Source: CAJQND01 sp051010055 (GTDB lineage Bacteria; Pseudomonadota; Alphaproteobacteria; Rhizobiales; CAJQND01). From it: DNA of 15,080 nucleotides. Of the stretch, positions 1 through 6,633 are shown piece after piece; the first letter of the stretch is position 1, and the number at the start of each line of letters is the position of its first letter. Under the pieces are notes generated by a model. That model was not told the DNA's origin. It worked only from the letters and a program-made list of their open reading frames with translations, and searched no databases. The position numbers and the translations under genes are program-made. Location: the NCBI GenBank assembly GCA_051010055.1, contig JBPCVY010000210.1:1-15080 (forward strand), in the 5' to 3' direction.

Positions 1-186
1 ACCGCGGGCGGCAAGATGGATGAGCTCTTCCGTGTCGCATTTGCCGAGGATAAAGAGATACTTGAAGCCATCGAATTGGAGGAGAAAAAGGCCAAAGATC
101 ACAGGCCTTTGCGCATTTCCATCGACAAGGGGTCGAATTTATACCGAATCGCCATGGAAAAAATGATAGCAGCAGAGGGATTGTAG
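1..186 (+). CDS. Rieske-type aromatic ring-hydroxylating/O-demethylating oxygenase, large subunit, C-terminal fragment (VanA-like)
   Basis: Frame 1 is open from the window edge to a TAG at 184-186, giving the last 61 residues of a protein that begins outside the window. The fragment contains FAEDKEILEA followed by a basic stretch, PLRISIDKGSN, and a closing amphipathic helix ending IAAEG. As I recall the family, this is the pattern at the end of vanillate O-demethylase-type Rieske oxygenases, where 'F.EDK..lEaqq' precedes a final helix. Neither the Rieske [2Fe-2S] ligands nor the mononuclear iron site lies in the window, so the catalytic type and substrate cannot be read. It lies 57 bp upstream of an ABC solute-binding gene on the same strand with no terminator seen between them, so joint transcription is possible. 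A different Rieske subfamily is the main alternative. Confidence 0.7.
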   Translation, partial: TAGGKMDELFRVAFAEDKEILEAIELEEKKAKDHRPLRISIDKGSNLYRIAMEKMIAAEGL

Positions 187-243
187 TTTGTATGATTTTG
201 ACCAAACGAATCTTTAAACCAAAACAAACTGGGAGAACGTCCG

Positions 244-1452
244 ATGATGTTTAAAACGAAAGCAACTATTGCCTTTGCCGCCGCCGCGCTGGTGGCCGGA
301 AGCGCTGCTTCCTGGGCTGCCGACACCATCAAAATCGGTGACATTAACAGCTACAAGCGTCTGCCGGCTCACACCATACCCTACAAGCATGGCGTCGACC
401 TTGCCGTTGAACAGATCAATGCTGCCGGCGGTGTTCTGGGCAAGAAGCTCGAAATCGTCTCACGCGATGATCAGGGCAAGCCTGGTGAAGCGGTGAAAAT
501 TGCCGAGGAACTGTTTACACGCGATGGCGTGGTCATGATTTCCGGTTCCCTGTTTAGCCATATCGGCCTCGCGCTCACCTCTTATGCCGGTGAGAAAAAG
601 CGACTTTATCTTGCAGCTGAACCGCTTGCCGATGCTCTCGTCTGGGCCAAGGGCAACCGCTATACCTTCCGCCTGCGCCCTTCCACCTACATGCAGGCTG
701 CAATGCTGGCCAAGCAGGCTGCTGCCAGTGGCGCCACCAAGTGGGCAACCATTGCGCCGAACTATGCTTACGGCAAGGACGCTGTAGCCTCTTTCAAGAA
801 GATATTGAAGCAGCTCAAGCCTGATGTTGAGTTCGTTGCTGAGCAATGGCCGGGCCTGTTCAAGATCGATGCTGCTGCTGAAGTGCAGGCCATCGAAGCT
901 TCCAAGCCGGACGCAATCTATAACGTCACCTTTGGCGGCGATCTTGCCAAATTCGTGCGTGAAGGCTCAACCCGCGGTCTGTTTGAAAACCGCACCGTGT
1001 TTGGCCTGTTGACCGGTGAGCCGGAATATCTCGACCCGCTCAAGGACGAAGCGCCGAAGGGTTGGATTGTCACCGGCTATCCCTGGTACGACATTAAGGA
1101 CGAAGCACACAAAAAGTTCGTTGCGGACTATCAGAAGCGCTGGGACGACTATCCGCGCATCGGTTCGATTGTTGGCTACAACACCATGCTTTCAATTGCT
1201 GCGGCTTTGAAAAAGGCCGGCTCAACCGACACCGAAAAACTTGTCGATGCCTTCAAGGGCCTGGAACTCGATACACCGGTTGGCAAAGTCACCTACCGCG
1301 CCATCGACCACCAGTCCACAATGGGCGCTTATGTTGGCAAGACCGACATCAAGGACGGCAAAGGCATTATGGTTGACTGGACTTATGAAGAAGGCGCCAA
1401 CTATCTGCCTTCTGATGAAGAAGTCAAAAAACTGCGTCCGGCTGCCAACTGA
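244..1452 (+). CDS. ABC transporter periplasmic substrate-binding protein, branched-chain amino acid/aromatic type (Peripla_BP_6)
   Basis: This 402-residue protein starts with a Sec signal peptide: KTK, then a hydrophobic core, with likely cleavage after SWA near residue 25. The mature protein begins DTIKIGDINSYK, the first strand of a type-I periplasmic binding fold. GVDLAVEQINAAGGVLGKKLEIVSRDD (split: GVDLAVEQINAAGG at 50-63, then a strand ending in SRDD) is the hallmark of LivK/HAAT-family receptors. The length is normal. GGGAGA at 231-236 precedes tandem ATGs at 244 and 247, and either could be used. It heads a cluster with fused LivHM, LivG and LivF, so it delivers the solute to that importer. 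Family members bind branched-chain amino acids, amides, urea or aromatic acids; the adjoining Rieske oxygenase makes an aromatic ligand plausible, but this is inference. No convincing sigma-70 promoter was seen in 187-243. Confidence 0.93.
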   Translation: MMFKTKATIAFAAAALVAGSAASWAADTIKIGDINSYKRLPAHTIPYKHGVDLAVEQINAAGGVLGKKLEIVSRDDQGKPGEAVKIAEELFTRDGVVMISGSLFSHIGLALTSYAGEKKRLYLAAEPLADALVWAKGNRYTFRLRPSTYMQAAMLAKQAAASGATKWATIAPNYAYGKDAVASFKKILKQLKPDVEFVAEQWPGLFKIDAAAEVQAIEASKPDAIYNVTFGGDLAKFVREGSTRGLFENRTVFGLLTGEPEYLDPLKDEAPKGWIVTGYPWYDIKDEAHKKFVADYQKRWDDYPRIGSIVGYNTMLSIAAALKKAGSTDTEKLVDAFKGLELDTPVGKVTYRAIDHQSTMGAYVGKTDIKDGKGIMVDWTYEEGANYLPSDEEVKKLRPAAN

Positions 1453-1471
1453 CCGGACTGTCTGAACACCT

Positions 1472-1500
1472 TCTCCCGGCGCACCGGTTGTGCCGGGAGA
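1472..1500 (+). terminator. GC-rich hairpin between binding-protein and permease genes (attenuator / mRNA-stabilising stem)
   Basis: A perfect 9-bp inverted repeat, TCTCCCGGC/GCCGGGAGA, extends inward to 12 bp with one G-T wobble around the loop CCGGT. It begins 20 bp after the stop of the binding-protein gene and ends 32 bp before the permease start. Only a short broken T stretch (GATTTTG) follows, so it is more likely a partial terminator or a 3' stabiliser than a full stop. Such stems after binding-protein genes are known to raise their expression over the membrane components. Confidence 0.65.
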
Positions 1501-1532
1501 CCTGATTTTGAATTACGGGGCGCGGGGGGCGA

Positions 1533-3398
1533 ATGAGCTTTTTTGTTGCACAGCTATTGGCTGGCCTGGCCAATGCCGCCGCGCTGTTTCTGGTTGCCTC
1601 CGGCCTTACCCTCATTTTCGGGGTGACTCGGATTGTCAATTTCGCCCACGGCTCTTTCTACATGCTTGGCGCCTACATCGCCTATTCGGCCATGCAGGTT
1701 TTGCCCGGCGGTTTCGGCTTCTGGACATCGATACTCATCGGCGCGGTAGGCGTTGGCATTATTGGCGTTATCGTTGAGCTTTTGGTTCTGCGCCCGGTTT
1801 ACAGAGCGCCCGAACTTTTCCAGCTGGTGGCAACATTCGGCGTCATCCTCATCATCCAAGACCTTGCTCTTCTGGTATGGGGGGCAGAAGATTTGCTGGG
1901 CCCCAGAGCACCTGGCCTGAAAGGTGTGGTGCGCATCATGGGCGAGCCGGTGCCTGCCTATGACCTTGTATTAATTGGTATAACGCCCTTTGTGTTGTTT
2001 GCGCTCTGGTATTTGATAACCCGCACCAGGGTGGGCGTTCTGGTGCGCGCGGCCACTCAAGACAGGGAAATGGTTGGCGCGCTTGGGGTGAACCAGGCAT
2101 GGCTTTTCACCGGCGTTTTCTTCCTCGGCTCAATGCTGGCAGGGCTTGGCGGCGCGCTGCAATTGCCCAAGGGCGGTGCGGACCTGTTGATGGATTTCAA
2201 CATTCTGGCCGCAATTTTCGTGGTGGTTGTTATCGGCGGCATGGGCTCGCTGCCAGGCGCTTTTATTGCGGCGGTGCTGATTTCCGTTTTGAATGTTTTC
2301 GGCGTGCGCCTGATACCTGAAAGCACCCTGGTGCTGATGTATGTGGTAATGGCAATTGTGCTGATTGTCCGCCCCTGGGGCTTGTTGGGGCGCGAGGAGG
2401 CTGCCGGGGAACACGGCCAGGTTGGCGAACCGGAAAAACCAATAAAACCGTTCGACTGGCGCGGCCGCGCCGTAGTGGGTGTTCTGCTCGCCGGGCTTTG
2501 TTTGCTGCCGCTGTTCGGCCAGACGTTTCTGACGGTGATTGCCACCGACATCATCATCGCCGTCCTGTTTGCAGTGTCGTTGCACTTTATGCTGGGGCTT
2601 GGCGGGCTGGTTTCCTTCGGCCATGCAGCGTTCTTCGGCGGCGGCGCCTATGCGGCGGCCCTTTCGGTGCATTACGCTGATACGCCCATGGAGCTTGCCC
2701 TTATTCTTGCCCCGCTTGGTGCGGGACTGCTGGCCTTCATCATTGGCTGGTTCTGTATCCGCCTTACCGGTGTTTACTTCGCCATGCTCACCCTTGCCTT
2801 TGCGCAACTGGCTTGGTCGGTTGCTTTCCAGTGGGGCGAGGTAACCGGTGGCGATGACGGCATTCTCAATATCTGGCCGTCGGCCTGGGCGAACGGGCCG
2901 ATTATCTATTATTACCTCACCCTCGTTATTGGCGTGGGCGGGGTGTTGCTGATGCGCCATGCCGCCCATTCACCCTTTGGGTATGCGCTGCGCGCCTCGC
3001 GCGATTCCCTTTTGCGCGCGGAGGCCACCGGCATCAACTCCCGCATGATTCAATGGGCAGCGATTGCCTTTTCAGGGGCCATGGCGGGGCTTGCCGGCGG
3101 ACTGTTCGTATTTGCCAAGGGCTCGATTTTTCCCACCGAGCTTGAAATCGCAAAATCGTTCGATGCCCTGATTATGGTGTTCCTTGGCGGTGTGAAGTCC
3201 CTCTCAGGCCCGATTGCCGGTGCAACTGCTCTCAGCTCTATGCAGGAAGTGCTGACGAGGTTTGAATATTGGCGTCTGCTGCTGGGCCTCATGATTATCG
3301 CCATTGTTATCCTGGCCCCTGACGGCATTGCAGGGTTTGCAAGCCGCATGTGGGCGCGCCTTGGCCTTTCTCAGAACGGAGAGGAGAAGCGTTCATGA
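1533..3398 (+). CDS. Fused LivH-LivM permease of branched-chain-type ABC importer
   Basis: This single 621-residue frame contains both inner-membrane permease subunits. Residues 1 to about 285 are LivH-like: VNFAHGSFYMLGAY at 35-48 and the coupling-loop region VIGGMGSLPGAF at 233-244. A hydrophilic linker (about 286-310, rich in E, G, K and P) follows. Residues 311-621 are LivM-like: GGLVSFGHAAFFGGGAYAAA at 357-376 and FLGGVKSLSGPIAG near 550-563. Each half has its own set of hydrophobic segments. The reading frame is uninterrupted, so this is a true gene fusion and not a missing stop. The GGGGGG run just before the ATG can act as ribosome-binding site. The stop overlaps the next start as ATGA at 3395-3398, implying translational coupling to LivG. 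Fused LivHM permeases occur elsewhere in Alphaproteobacteria. Confidence 0.93.
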   Translation: MSFFVAQLLAGLANAAALFLVASGLTLIFGVTRIVNFAHGSFYMLGAYIAYSAMQVLPGGFGFWTSILIGAVGVGIIGVIVELLVLRPVYRAPELFQLVATFGVILIIQDLALLVWGAEDLLGPRAPGLKGVVRIMGEPVPAYDLVLIGITPFVLFALWYLITRTRVGVLVRAATQDREMVGALGVNQAWLFTGVFFLGSMLAGLGGALQLPKGGADLLMDFNILAAIFVVVVIGGMGSLPGAFIAAVLISVLNVFGVRLIPESTLVLMYVVMAIVLIVRPWGLLGREEAAGEHGQVGEPEKPIKPFDWRGRAVVGVLLAGLCLLPLFGQTFLTVIATDIIIAVLFAVSLHFMLGLGGLVSFGHAAFFGGGAYAAALSVHYADTPMELALILAPLGAGLLAFIIGWFCIRLTGVYFAMLTLAFAQLAWSVAFQWGEVTGGDDGILNIWPSAWANGPIIYYYLTLVIGVGGVLLMRHAAHSPFGYALRASRDSLLRAEATGINSRMIQWAAIAFSGAMAGLAGGLFVFAKGSIFPTELEIAKSFDALIMVFLGGVKSLSGPIAGATALSSMQEVLTRFEYWRLLLGLMIIAIVILAPDGIAGFASRMWARLGLSQNGEEKRS

Positions 3399-4171
3399 CG
3401 CCGGTTCTCGACGTTCTCAATCTTTCAAAAGCCTTCGGCGGCCTGAAGGCGGTGAACGATGTGAGCTTTTCGCTCAACAAGGGCGAACTTTTGGCGCTCA
3501 TCGGGCCCAATGGCGCAGGCAAGACAACATGCTTCAACATGCTGATGGGCCAGCTGAAACCAGACAGCGGAGCGATAATGCTCGATGGACGCAACATTAC
3601 CGGGCGCCCGCCGCGCAAAATCTGGCGCCAGGGGGTAGGCCGCACCTTCCAGATTACCGCCACCTACCGTTCTATGACGGTGGTGGAAAACGTCCAAATG
3701 GCGCTTATTTCCCACAAGCGCCGGCTATATTCCATGCGCACCCGCGCGCGCATTCTTTTCCATAATGAAGCCATGGTGCTCTTGGAACTGGTGGGCCTTG
3801 AGGCGCAGGCAGAACGCCCAGCTGCTGTTCTCGCCTATGGGGATTTGAAGCGCCTGGAACTTGCCATTGCGCTGGCCAACGAGCCCTCCCTTTTGCTGAT
3901 GGATGAACCCACCGCCGGCATGGCCCCCAGCGAACGGGTGGCGCTGATGCAGCTCACCGCTGACATTGTCAACAGCCGCGAGGTGTCTGTGCTCTTTACC
4001 GAGCATGATATGGACGTGGTTTTCGCCCATGCCCACAGGCTCATGGTGCTGAACCGGGGCGAGCTGATTGCCGAAGGCTCCGTCGACGATGTGCGCAACA
4101 ATCCGCACGTGCAGGAGGTTTACCTCGGCGGCGGCACAACCTTTGAGACGGGCGGTGACGGCGATGCTTGA
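3395..4171 (+). CDS. livG: LivG-type ABC transporter ATP-binding protein
   Basis: This cytoplasmic ATPase of 258 residues has Walker A GPNGAGKT (37-44), Q-loop TFQ (Q86), an ABC signature variant LAYGDLKRLELA (146-157), Walker B LLLMDEP (166-172) and the switch histidine in TEHDMD (H204). LivG proteins usually read LSYGxQR where this one has LAYGDLK, a mild departure. The EVYLGGG motif at 241-247 near the C-terminus is typical of LivG. The frame is open back to an ATG at 3350, but the start at 3395 is preferred. It has GAGAGGAG about 8 bp upstream, forms the ATGA overlap with the permease stop, and begins right before the conserved first strand. It pairs with LivF to power the fused permease. 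Confidence 0.95.
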   Translation: MTPVLDVLNLSKAFGGLKAVNDVSFSLNKGELLALIGPNGAGKTTCFNMLMGQLKPDSGAIMLDGRNITGRPPRKIWRQGVGRTFQITATYRSMTVVENVQMALISHKRRLYSMRTRARILFHNEAMVLLELVGLEAQAERPAAVLAYGDLKRLELAIALANEPSLLLMDEPTAGMAPSERVALMQLTADIVNSREVSVLFTEHDMDVVFAHAHRLMVLNRGELIAEGSVDDVRNNPHVQEVYLGGGTTFETGGDGDA

Positions 4172-4865
4172 GCTTTCCACCGTCAATTCCTTTTATGGCA
4201 AGGCCCACATTCTGCACGATTTGACGTTCGCCGTGGGCGAGGGCGAGGTGGTGGCGCTCTTGGGCCGCAACGGGGCCGGCAAGTCCACCACCATGAAGTC
4301 CATCATGCAGCTGGTGCGCCCGGAGGCTGGCTCCATAAAATTCATGAACCGGGAGCTCACCGGCTGGCCCTCTTACAAGGTGGCGCGGGAGGGGCTTGGC
4401 TATGTGCCCGAAGACCGGCGCATATTCACCTCGCTTACGGTATTGGAGAACCTGGAAGTGGGCCGCCAGCCGGCCCGCGCCGGGGTGCCGGAATGGGATG
4501 TTGAAGACCTTTTCGACCTGTTTCCAAACCTTGCAGAGCGGCGCGGCAACCGCGGCAAGGCCCTTTCCGGCGGCGAGCAGCAAATGCTCACCATTGCCCG
4601 CACCCTTATGGGCAACCCGCAGCTTTTGCTGCTTGATGAGCCTTCTGAAGGCATTGCCCCGGTGATTGTGGAGCAGATGGCCCAAACCATATTGAAGCTG
4701 AAAGAGCAGGGGCTGACGGTGCTTTTATCGGAACAGAATCTGCATTTTGCCCGCCTCGTGGCCGACCGGGCCGTGATTATTGAAAGCGGCACCTTGAAAT
4801 TCGACGGCACTTTCGCCGAACTTGAAGCCCAACCGGACATCAGAGACGCGTATCTCTCGGTTTAG
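4164..4865 (+). CDS. livF: LivF-type ABC transporter ATP-binding protein
   Basis: This is the second ATPase of the importer, at 233 residues the usual LivF length. It begins MLELSTVNSFYGKAHIL, the classic LivF start. It has Walker A GRNGAGKS (34-41), the LivF-specific YVPEDRRIF (80-88), signature LSGGEQQ (134-140), Walker B LLLLDEP (154-160) and the SEQN switch region near 189-192. The frame extends upstream to 4068 inside LivG, but homology starts exactly at the ATG at 4164, which overlaps the LivG end by 8 bp, again indicating coupling. GACGGGCGGTGACGGC upstream supplies only a weak ribosome-binding site, consistent with re-initiation. It ends the plus-strand transporter unit. No clear terminator was found in the 65 bp before the oppositely oriented amidohydrolase gene. 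Confidence 0.95.
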   Translation: MLELSTVNSFYGKAHILHDLTFAVGEGEVVALLGRNGAGKSTTMKSIMQLVRPEAGSIKFMNRELTGWPSYKVAREGLGYVPEDRRIFTSLTVLENLEVGRQPARAGVPEWDVEDLFDLFPNLAERRGNRGKALSGGEQQMLTIARTLMGNPQLLLLDEPSEGIAPVIVEQMAQTILKLKEQGLTVLLSEQNLHFARLVADRAVIIESGTLKFDGTFAELEAQPDIRDAYLSV

Positions 4866-4930
4866 GGGGGAATACCCTCGGACTCACTTGGTGGGAAACC
4901 GGCCGAGCAAACCTACCATTCCTGCTCCGA

Positions 4931-6100
4931 TTACCCCACCACCTCCGGAAGTGTTTCTGCAGGGGGTGTGTTGCGGGAGCGATCAGAGCGCACCAGCCCG
5001 TCGATAATTGTCATGCCCACGCCGGGCAGGTTGCCCTGGTGGATGCTTTCCAGAATATCCTTGCCGGGGGCGTGCTGGGCCTTGTCTATCAATATGAAAT
5101 CGGCCGCGCGGCCTTCCTCGATCATGCCGCAGTCCAGCTCGCGCATGCGCGCCGTGTTGCCTGTGGCAAAGCAAAATACGGTTTCCGCCGGTATGTCGCC
5201 AAGGCTTGAGAGCATGGCAATCATGCGCAATATGCCAAGCGGCTGAACGCCCGAGCCCGCCGGGGCATCGGTGCCGAGAATAACCCGTTCGGGCTGGTTC
5301 AGCTCAAACGCCGTGCGCACGGCCAGAAGGGCAGCGCGCTCATTGCCATTATGGACGACCTCAATGCCGCGCTGGCAATTCTCGCACAGGCACACAATCT
5401 GGTCGTCTGGCAGGGCCGTGTGGCCGCCATTTATGTGCCCGATAATGTCTGCATCGGCCTCCAGAACCACATCCTTGTCGATAAGGCCGGAACCTGGAAT
5501 GGAAGGCCCGCCGGTGTGAATGGTGCTCTGGATGCCATATTTGCGCGCCCAGGCCACCATTTTCTGCGCTGTTTCGCCGGCCTTTACCGAGCCAAGACCC
5601 ACCTCGCCCAGGAGTTTCACCCCGGCGTCTGCCAAATCCTTGAAGTCTTCTTCCACCATGCCCTCTTCGATAACCGGCGCGCCGGCCAGCATTTTCACGC
5701 CGGAGGGGCGGAAATTCTCATACCAGCGCTGGGAGGCAATGGCCAAAGCCTTCAGGCCCACAATGTCTTTCGGCCTGCCGGGCATGTGCACTTCGCCGGC
5801 TGAAATCATGCACGTCACGCCGCCATGAAGGCAGGAATCAATCCAGTGAAGCTGCTGCTGGCGCGGGGTGTAGTCGCCAATAACCGGGTGCACGTGACTG
5901 TCAATAAGGCCCGGGGAAACGGTTATGCCCTTGGCGTCCACCACCGTTGCCGCTTTGCCCGTATCAAGGTCCTTTTCCTTGCCAATGGCGGTGATGATGC
6001 CATCCACGGCGACAATGCAGTCGCCATCCAGAATGGGCTGCTCAAGCTTGCCCGACAAAATGAGACCGATATTTTTGACAACCAGCTTGCCCGCGCTCAT
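4931..6100 (-). CDS. Enamidase-like amidohydrolase (cyclic enamide/lactam hydrolase)
   Basis: This 389-residue metal-dependent amidohydrolase has HxH metal ligands at H69/H71 (IDSHVHP), candidate ligands E166 (GEVGLG), H195 (IHTGG) and H222 (GHINGG), and catalytic D278 (GTDAP). Blocks GDYTPRQ, LHGGVTCMISAG, PGRPKD, GEVGLG, HTGG.SIPGS, HINGG, PLGILR, ATGN and the tail SRNTPPA match my memory of Eubacterium barkeri enamidase almost block for block. Enamidase opens 1,4,5,6-tetrahydro-6-oxonicotinate to 2-formylglutarate with ammonia release in nicotinate breakdown. The exact substrate here is not proven; another cyclic enamide, lactam or imide is possible. The frame is open back to 6268, but the ATG at 6100 is chosen. 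GGGAGAGG lies about 8 bp upstream, homology begins there, and the longer form would cover the MarR gene. It is divergent from a MarR regulator, its probable controller. Confidence 0.85.
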   Translation of the reverse strand: MSAGKLVVKNIGLILSGKLEQPILDGDCIVAVDGIITAIGKEKDLDTGKAATVVDAKGITVSPGLIDSHVHPVIGDYTPRQQQLHWIDSCLHGGVTCMISAGEVHMPGRPKDIVGLKALAIASQRWYENFRPSGVKMLAGAPVIEEGMVEEDFKDLADAGVKLLGEVGLGSVKAGETAQKMVAWARKYGIQSTIHTGGPSIPGSGLIDKDVVLEADADIIGHINGGHTALPDDQIVCLCENCQRGIEVVHNGNERAALLAVRTAFELNQPERVILGTDAPAGSGVQPLGILRMIAMLSSLGDIPAETVFCFATGNTARMRELDCGMIEEGRAADFILIDKAQHAPGKDILESIHQGNLPGVGMTIIDGLVRSDRSRNTPPAETLPEVVG

Positions 6101-6154
6101 AGGTTCGACCTCTCCCAAGTGACCTAAACTCATTTGCATGCTAACAATATTTTC
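6101..6154. promoter_or_regulatory. Divergent control region between amidohydrolase and MarR gene
   Basis: The 54-bp gap must hold both promoters and any MarR operator. On the minus side it carries the GGGAGAGG ribosome-binding site of the amidohydrolase. The core at 6132-6148, ATTTGCATGCTAACAAT, is an imperfect AT-flanked palindrome around GCATGC, the size and style of a MarR-family operator. No -10/-35 pair is convincing. The MarR ATG lacks a clear ribosome-binding site, so it may be translated from a near-leaderless message or from the TTG at 6134. Confidence 0.4.
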
Positions 6155-6598
6155 ATGGGAATCAAACGCGCGCACGAGAGCATCAGGATCGACTACCAGC
6201 TGGCAGAGCAAATCGGCCATATACTGCGCCGCGCTTCCCAGCGGCACACGGCCATATTCGCCTCCCACATGCCCACCGGGCTGACGCCCACACGGTTTGC
6301 CGCCCTAGCCATGCTTTTGGAAATGGGCCCGCTTTCGCAAAATGCGCTCGGGCGCCACACCGCCATGGATATCGCCACAATAAAGGGTGTGGTGGACAGG
6401 CTGGCGGCTAAGGGGCTGGTCTCGGTGGGGCCGGACCCGCATGATGCCCGCCGCAACCTCATTGAGTTGACGAAGGAAGGCAGGGCGCTATTGGGCGAGG
6501 CCATACCGTGCGGGCAGAAAATCTCAGAAGAAACTGTGGAACCGCTGAACGCGAAAGAGCGTGCGCAGCTATTAAAACTGCTGCAGAAAATCACCTGA
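6155..6598 (+). CDS. MarR-family transcriptional regulator
   Basis: This 147-residue protein has the MarR winged-helix layout. An N-terminal dimerisation helix (LAEQIGHILRRASQRHTAIF) is followed by LTPTRFAALAMLLEMGPLSQ and then recognition helices in ALGRHTAMDIATIKGVVDRLAAKGLV (64-89). The beta-wing is DPHDARRNLIELTKEGR (94-110), and a C-terminal helix completes the dimer interface. Such proteins repress divergent catabolic genes until a small aromatic or related ligand binds. Its position 54 bp from, and opposite to, the enamidase-like gene suggests it controls that gene and itself. NicR of Pseudomonas nicotinate clusters is also MarR-type, a parallel but not proof. The start is uncertain: ATG 6155 gives the usual length, while an in-frame TTG at 6134 adds seven residues; neither has a good ribosome-binding site. 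Its stop lies 12 bp from the stop of the convergent aldehyde dehydrogenase gene. Confidence 0.9.
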   Translation: MGIKRAHESIRIDYQLAEQIGHILRRASQRHTAIFASHMPTGLTPTRFAALAMLLEMGPLSQNALGRHTAMDIATIKGVVDRLAAKGLVSVGPDPHDARRNLIELTKEGRALLGEAIPCGQKISEETVEPLNAKERAQLLKLLQKIT

Positions 6599-6633
6599 AA
6601 GGTGATTGGCCTAAAGCGCTTTCTTCAGGTGAT
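6590..6633. terminator. Inverted repeat spanning convergent gene ends (putative bidirectional terminator)
   Basis: ATCACCTGAA at 6590-6599 is a perfect inverted copy of TTCAGGTGAT at 6624-6633. The loop is 24 nt and holds the palindrome AAAGCGCTTT and the stop of the minus-strand gene. A competing small hairpin TCACCT-GAA-AGGTGA sits at 6591-6605. Each arm lies within the final codons or stop of one gene. A TTTTC run follows on the minus strand and GGATTTTGG on the plus strand. The long loop makes this a moderate call. Confidence 0.45.

Noticed and set aside
198..226. TTGACC as -35 of a promoter for the ABC binding protein
   Set aside because: No acceptable -10 at 16-18 nt spacing (AAAACA only).
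2130..2969. Minus-strand open frame (279 codons) inside the permease gene
   Set aside because: The translation is low-complexity, rich in H, Q, N and G, as expected from the complement of membrane-protein codons.
3350..3394. Upstream ATG for the LivG frame
   Set aside because: It adds 15 residues with no family similarity; the start at 3395 has the ribosome-binding site and ATGA overlap.
4877..4907. CTCGG/CCGAG as a terminator between livF and the amidohydrolase
   Set aside because: Only 5 bp with a 21-nt loop and no T-run; not distinguishable from chance in GC-rich DNA.
6101..6268. 56-codon N-terminal extension of the amidohydrolase frame
   Set aside because: It would lie across the MarR gene on the other strand; homology and a GGGAGAGG site place the start at 6100.
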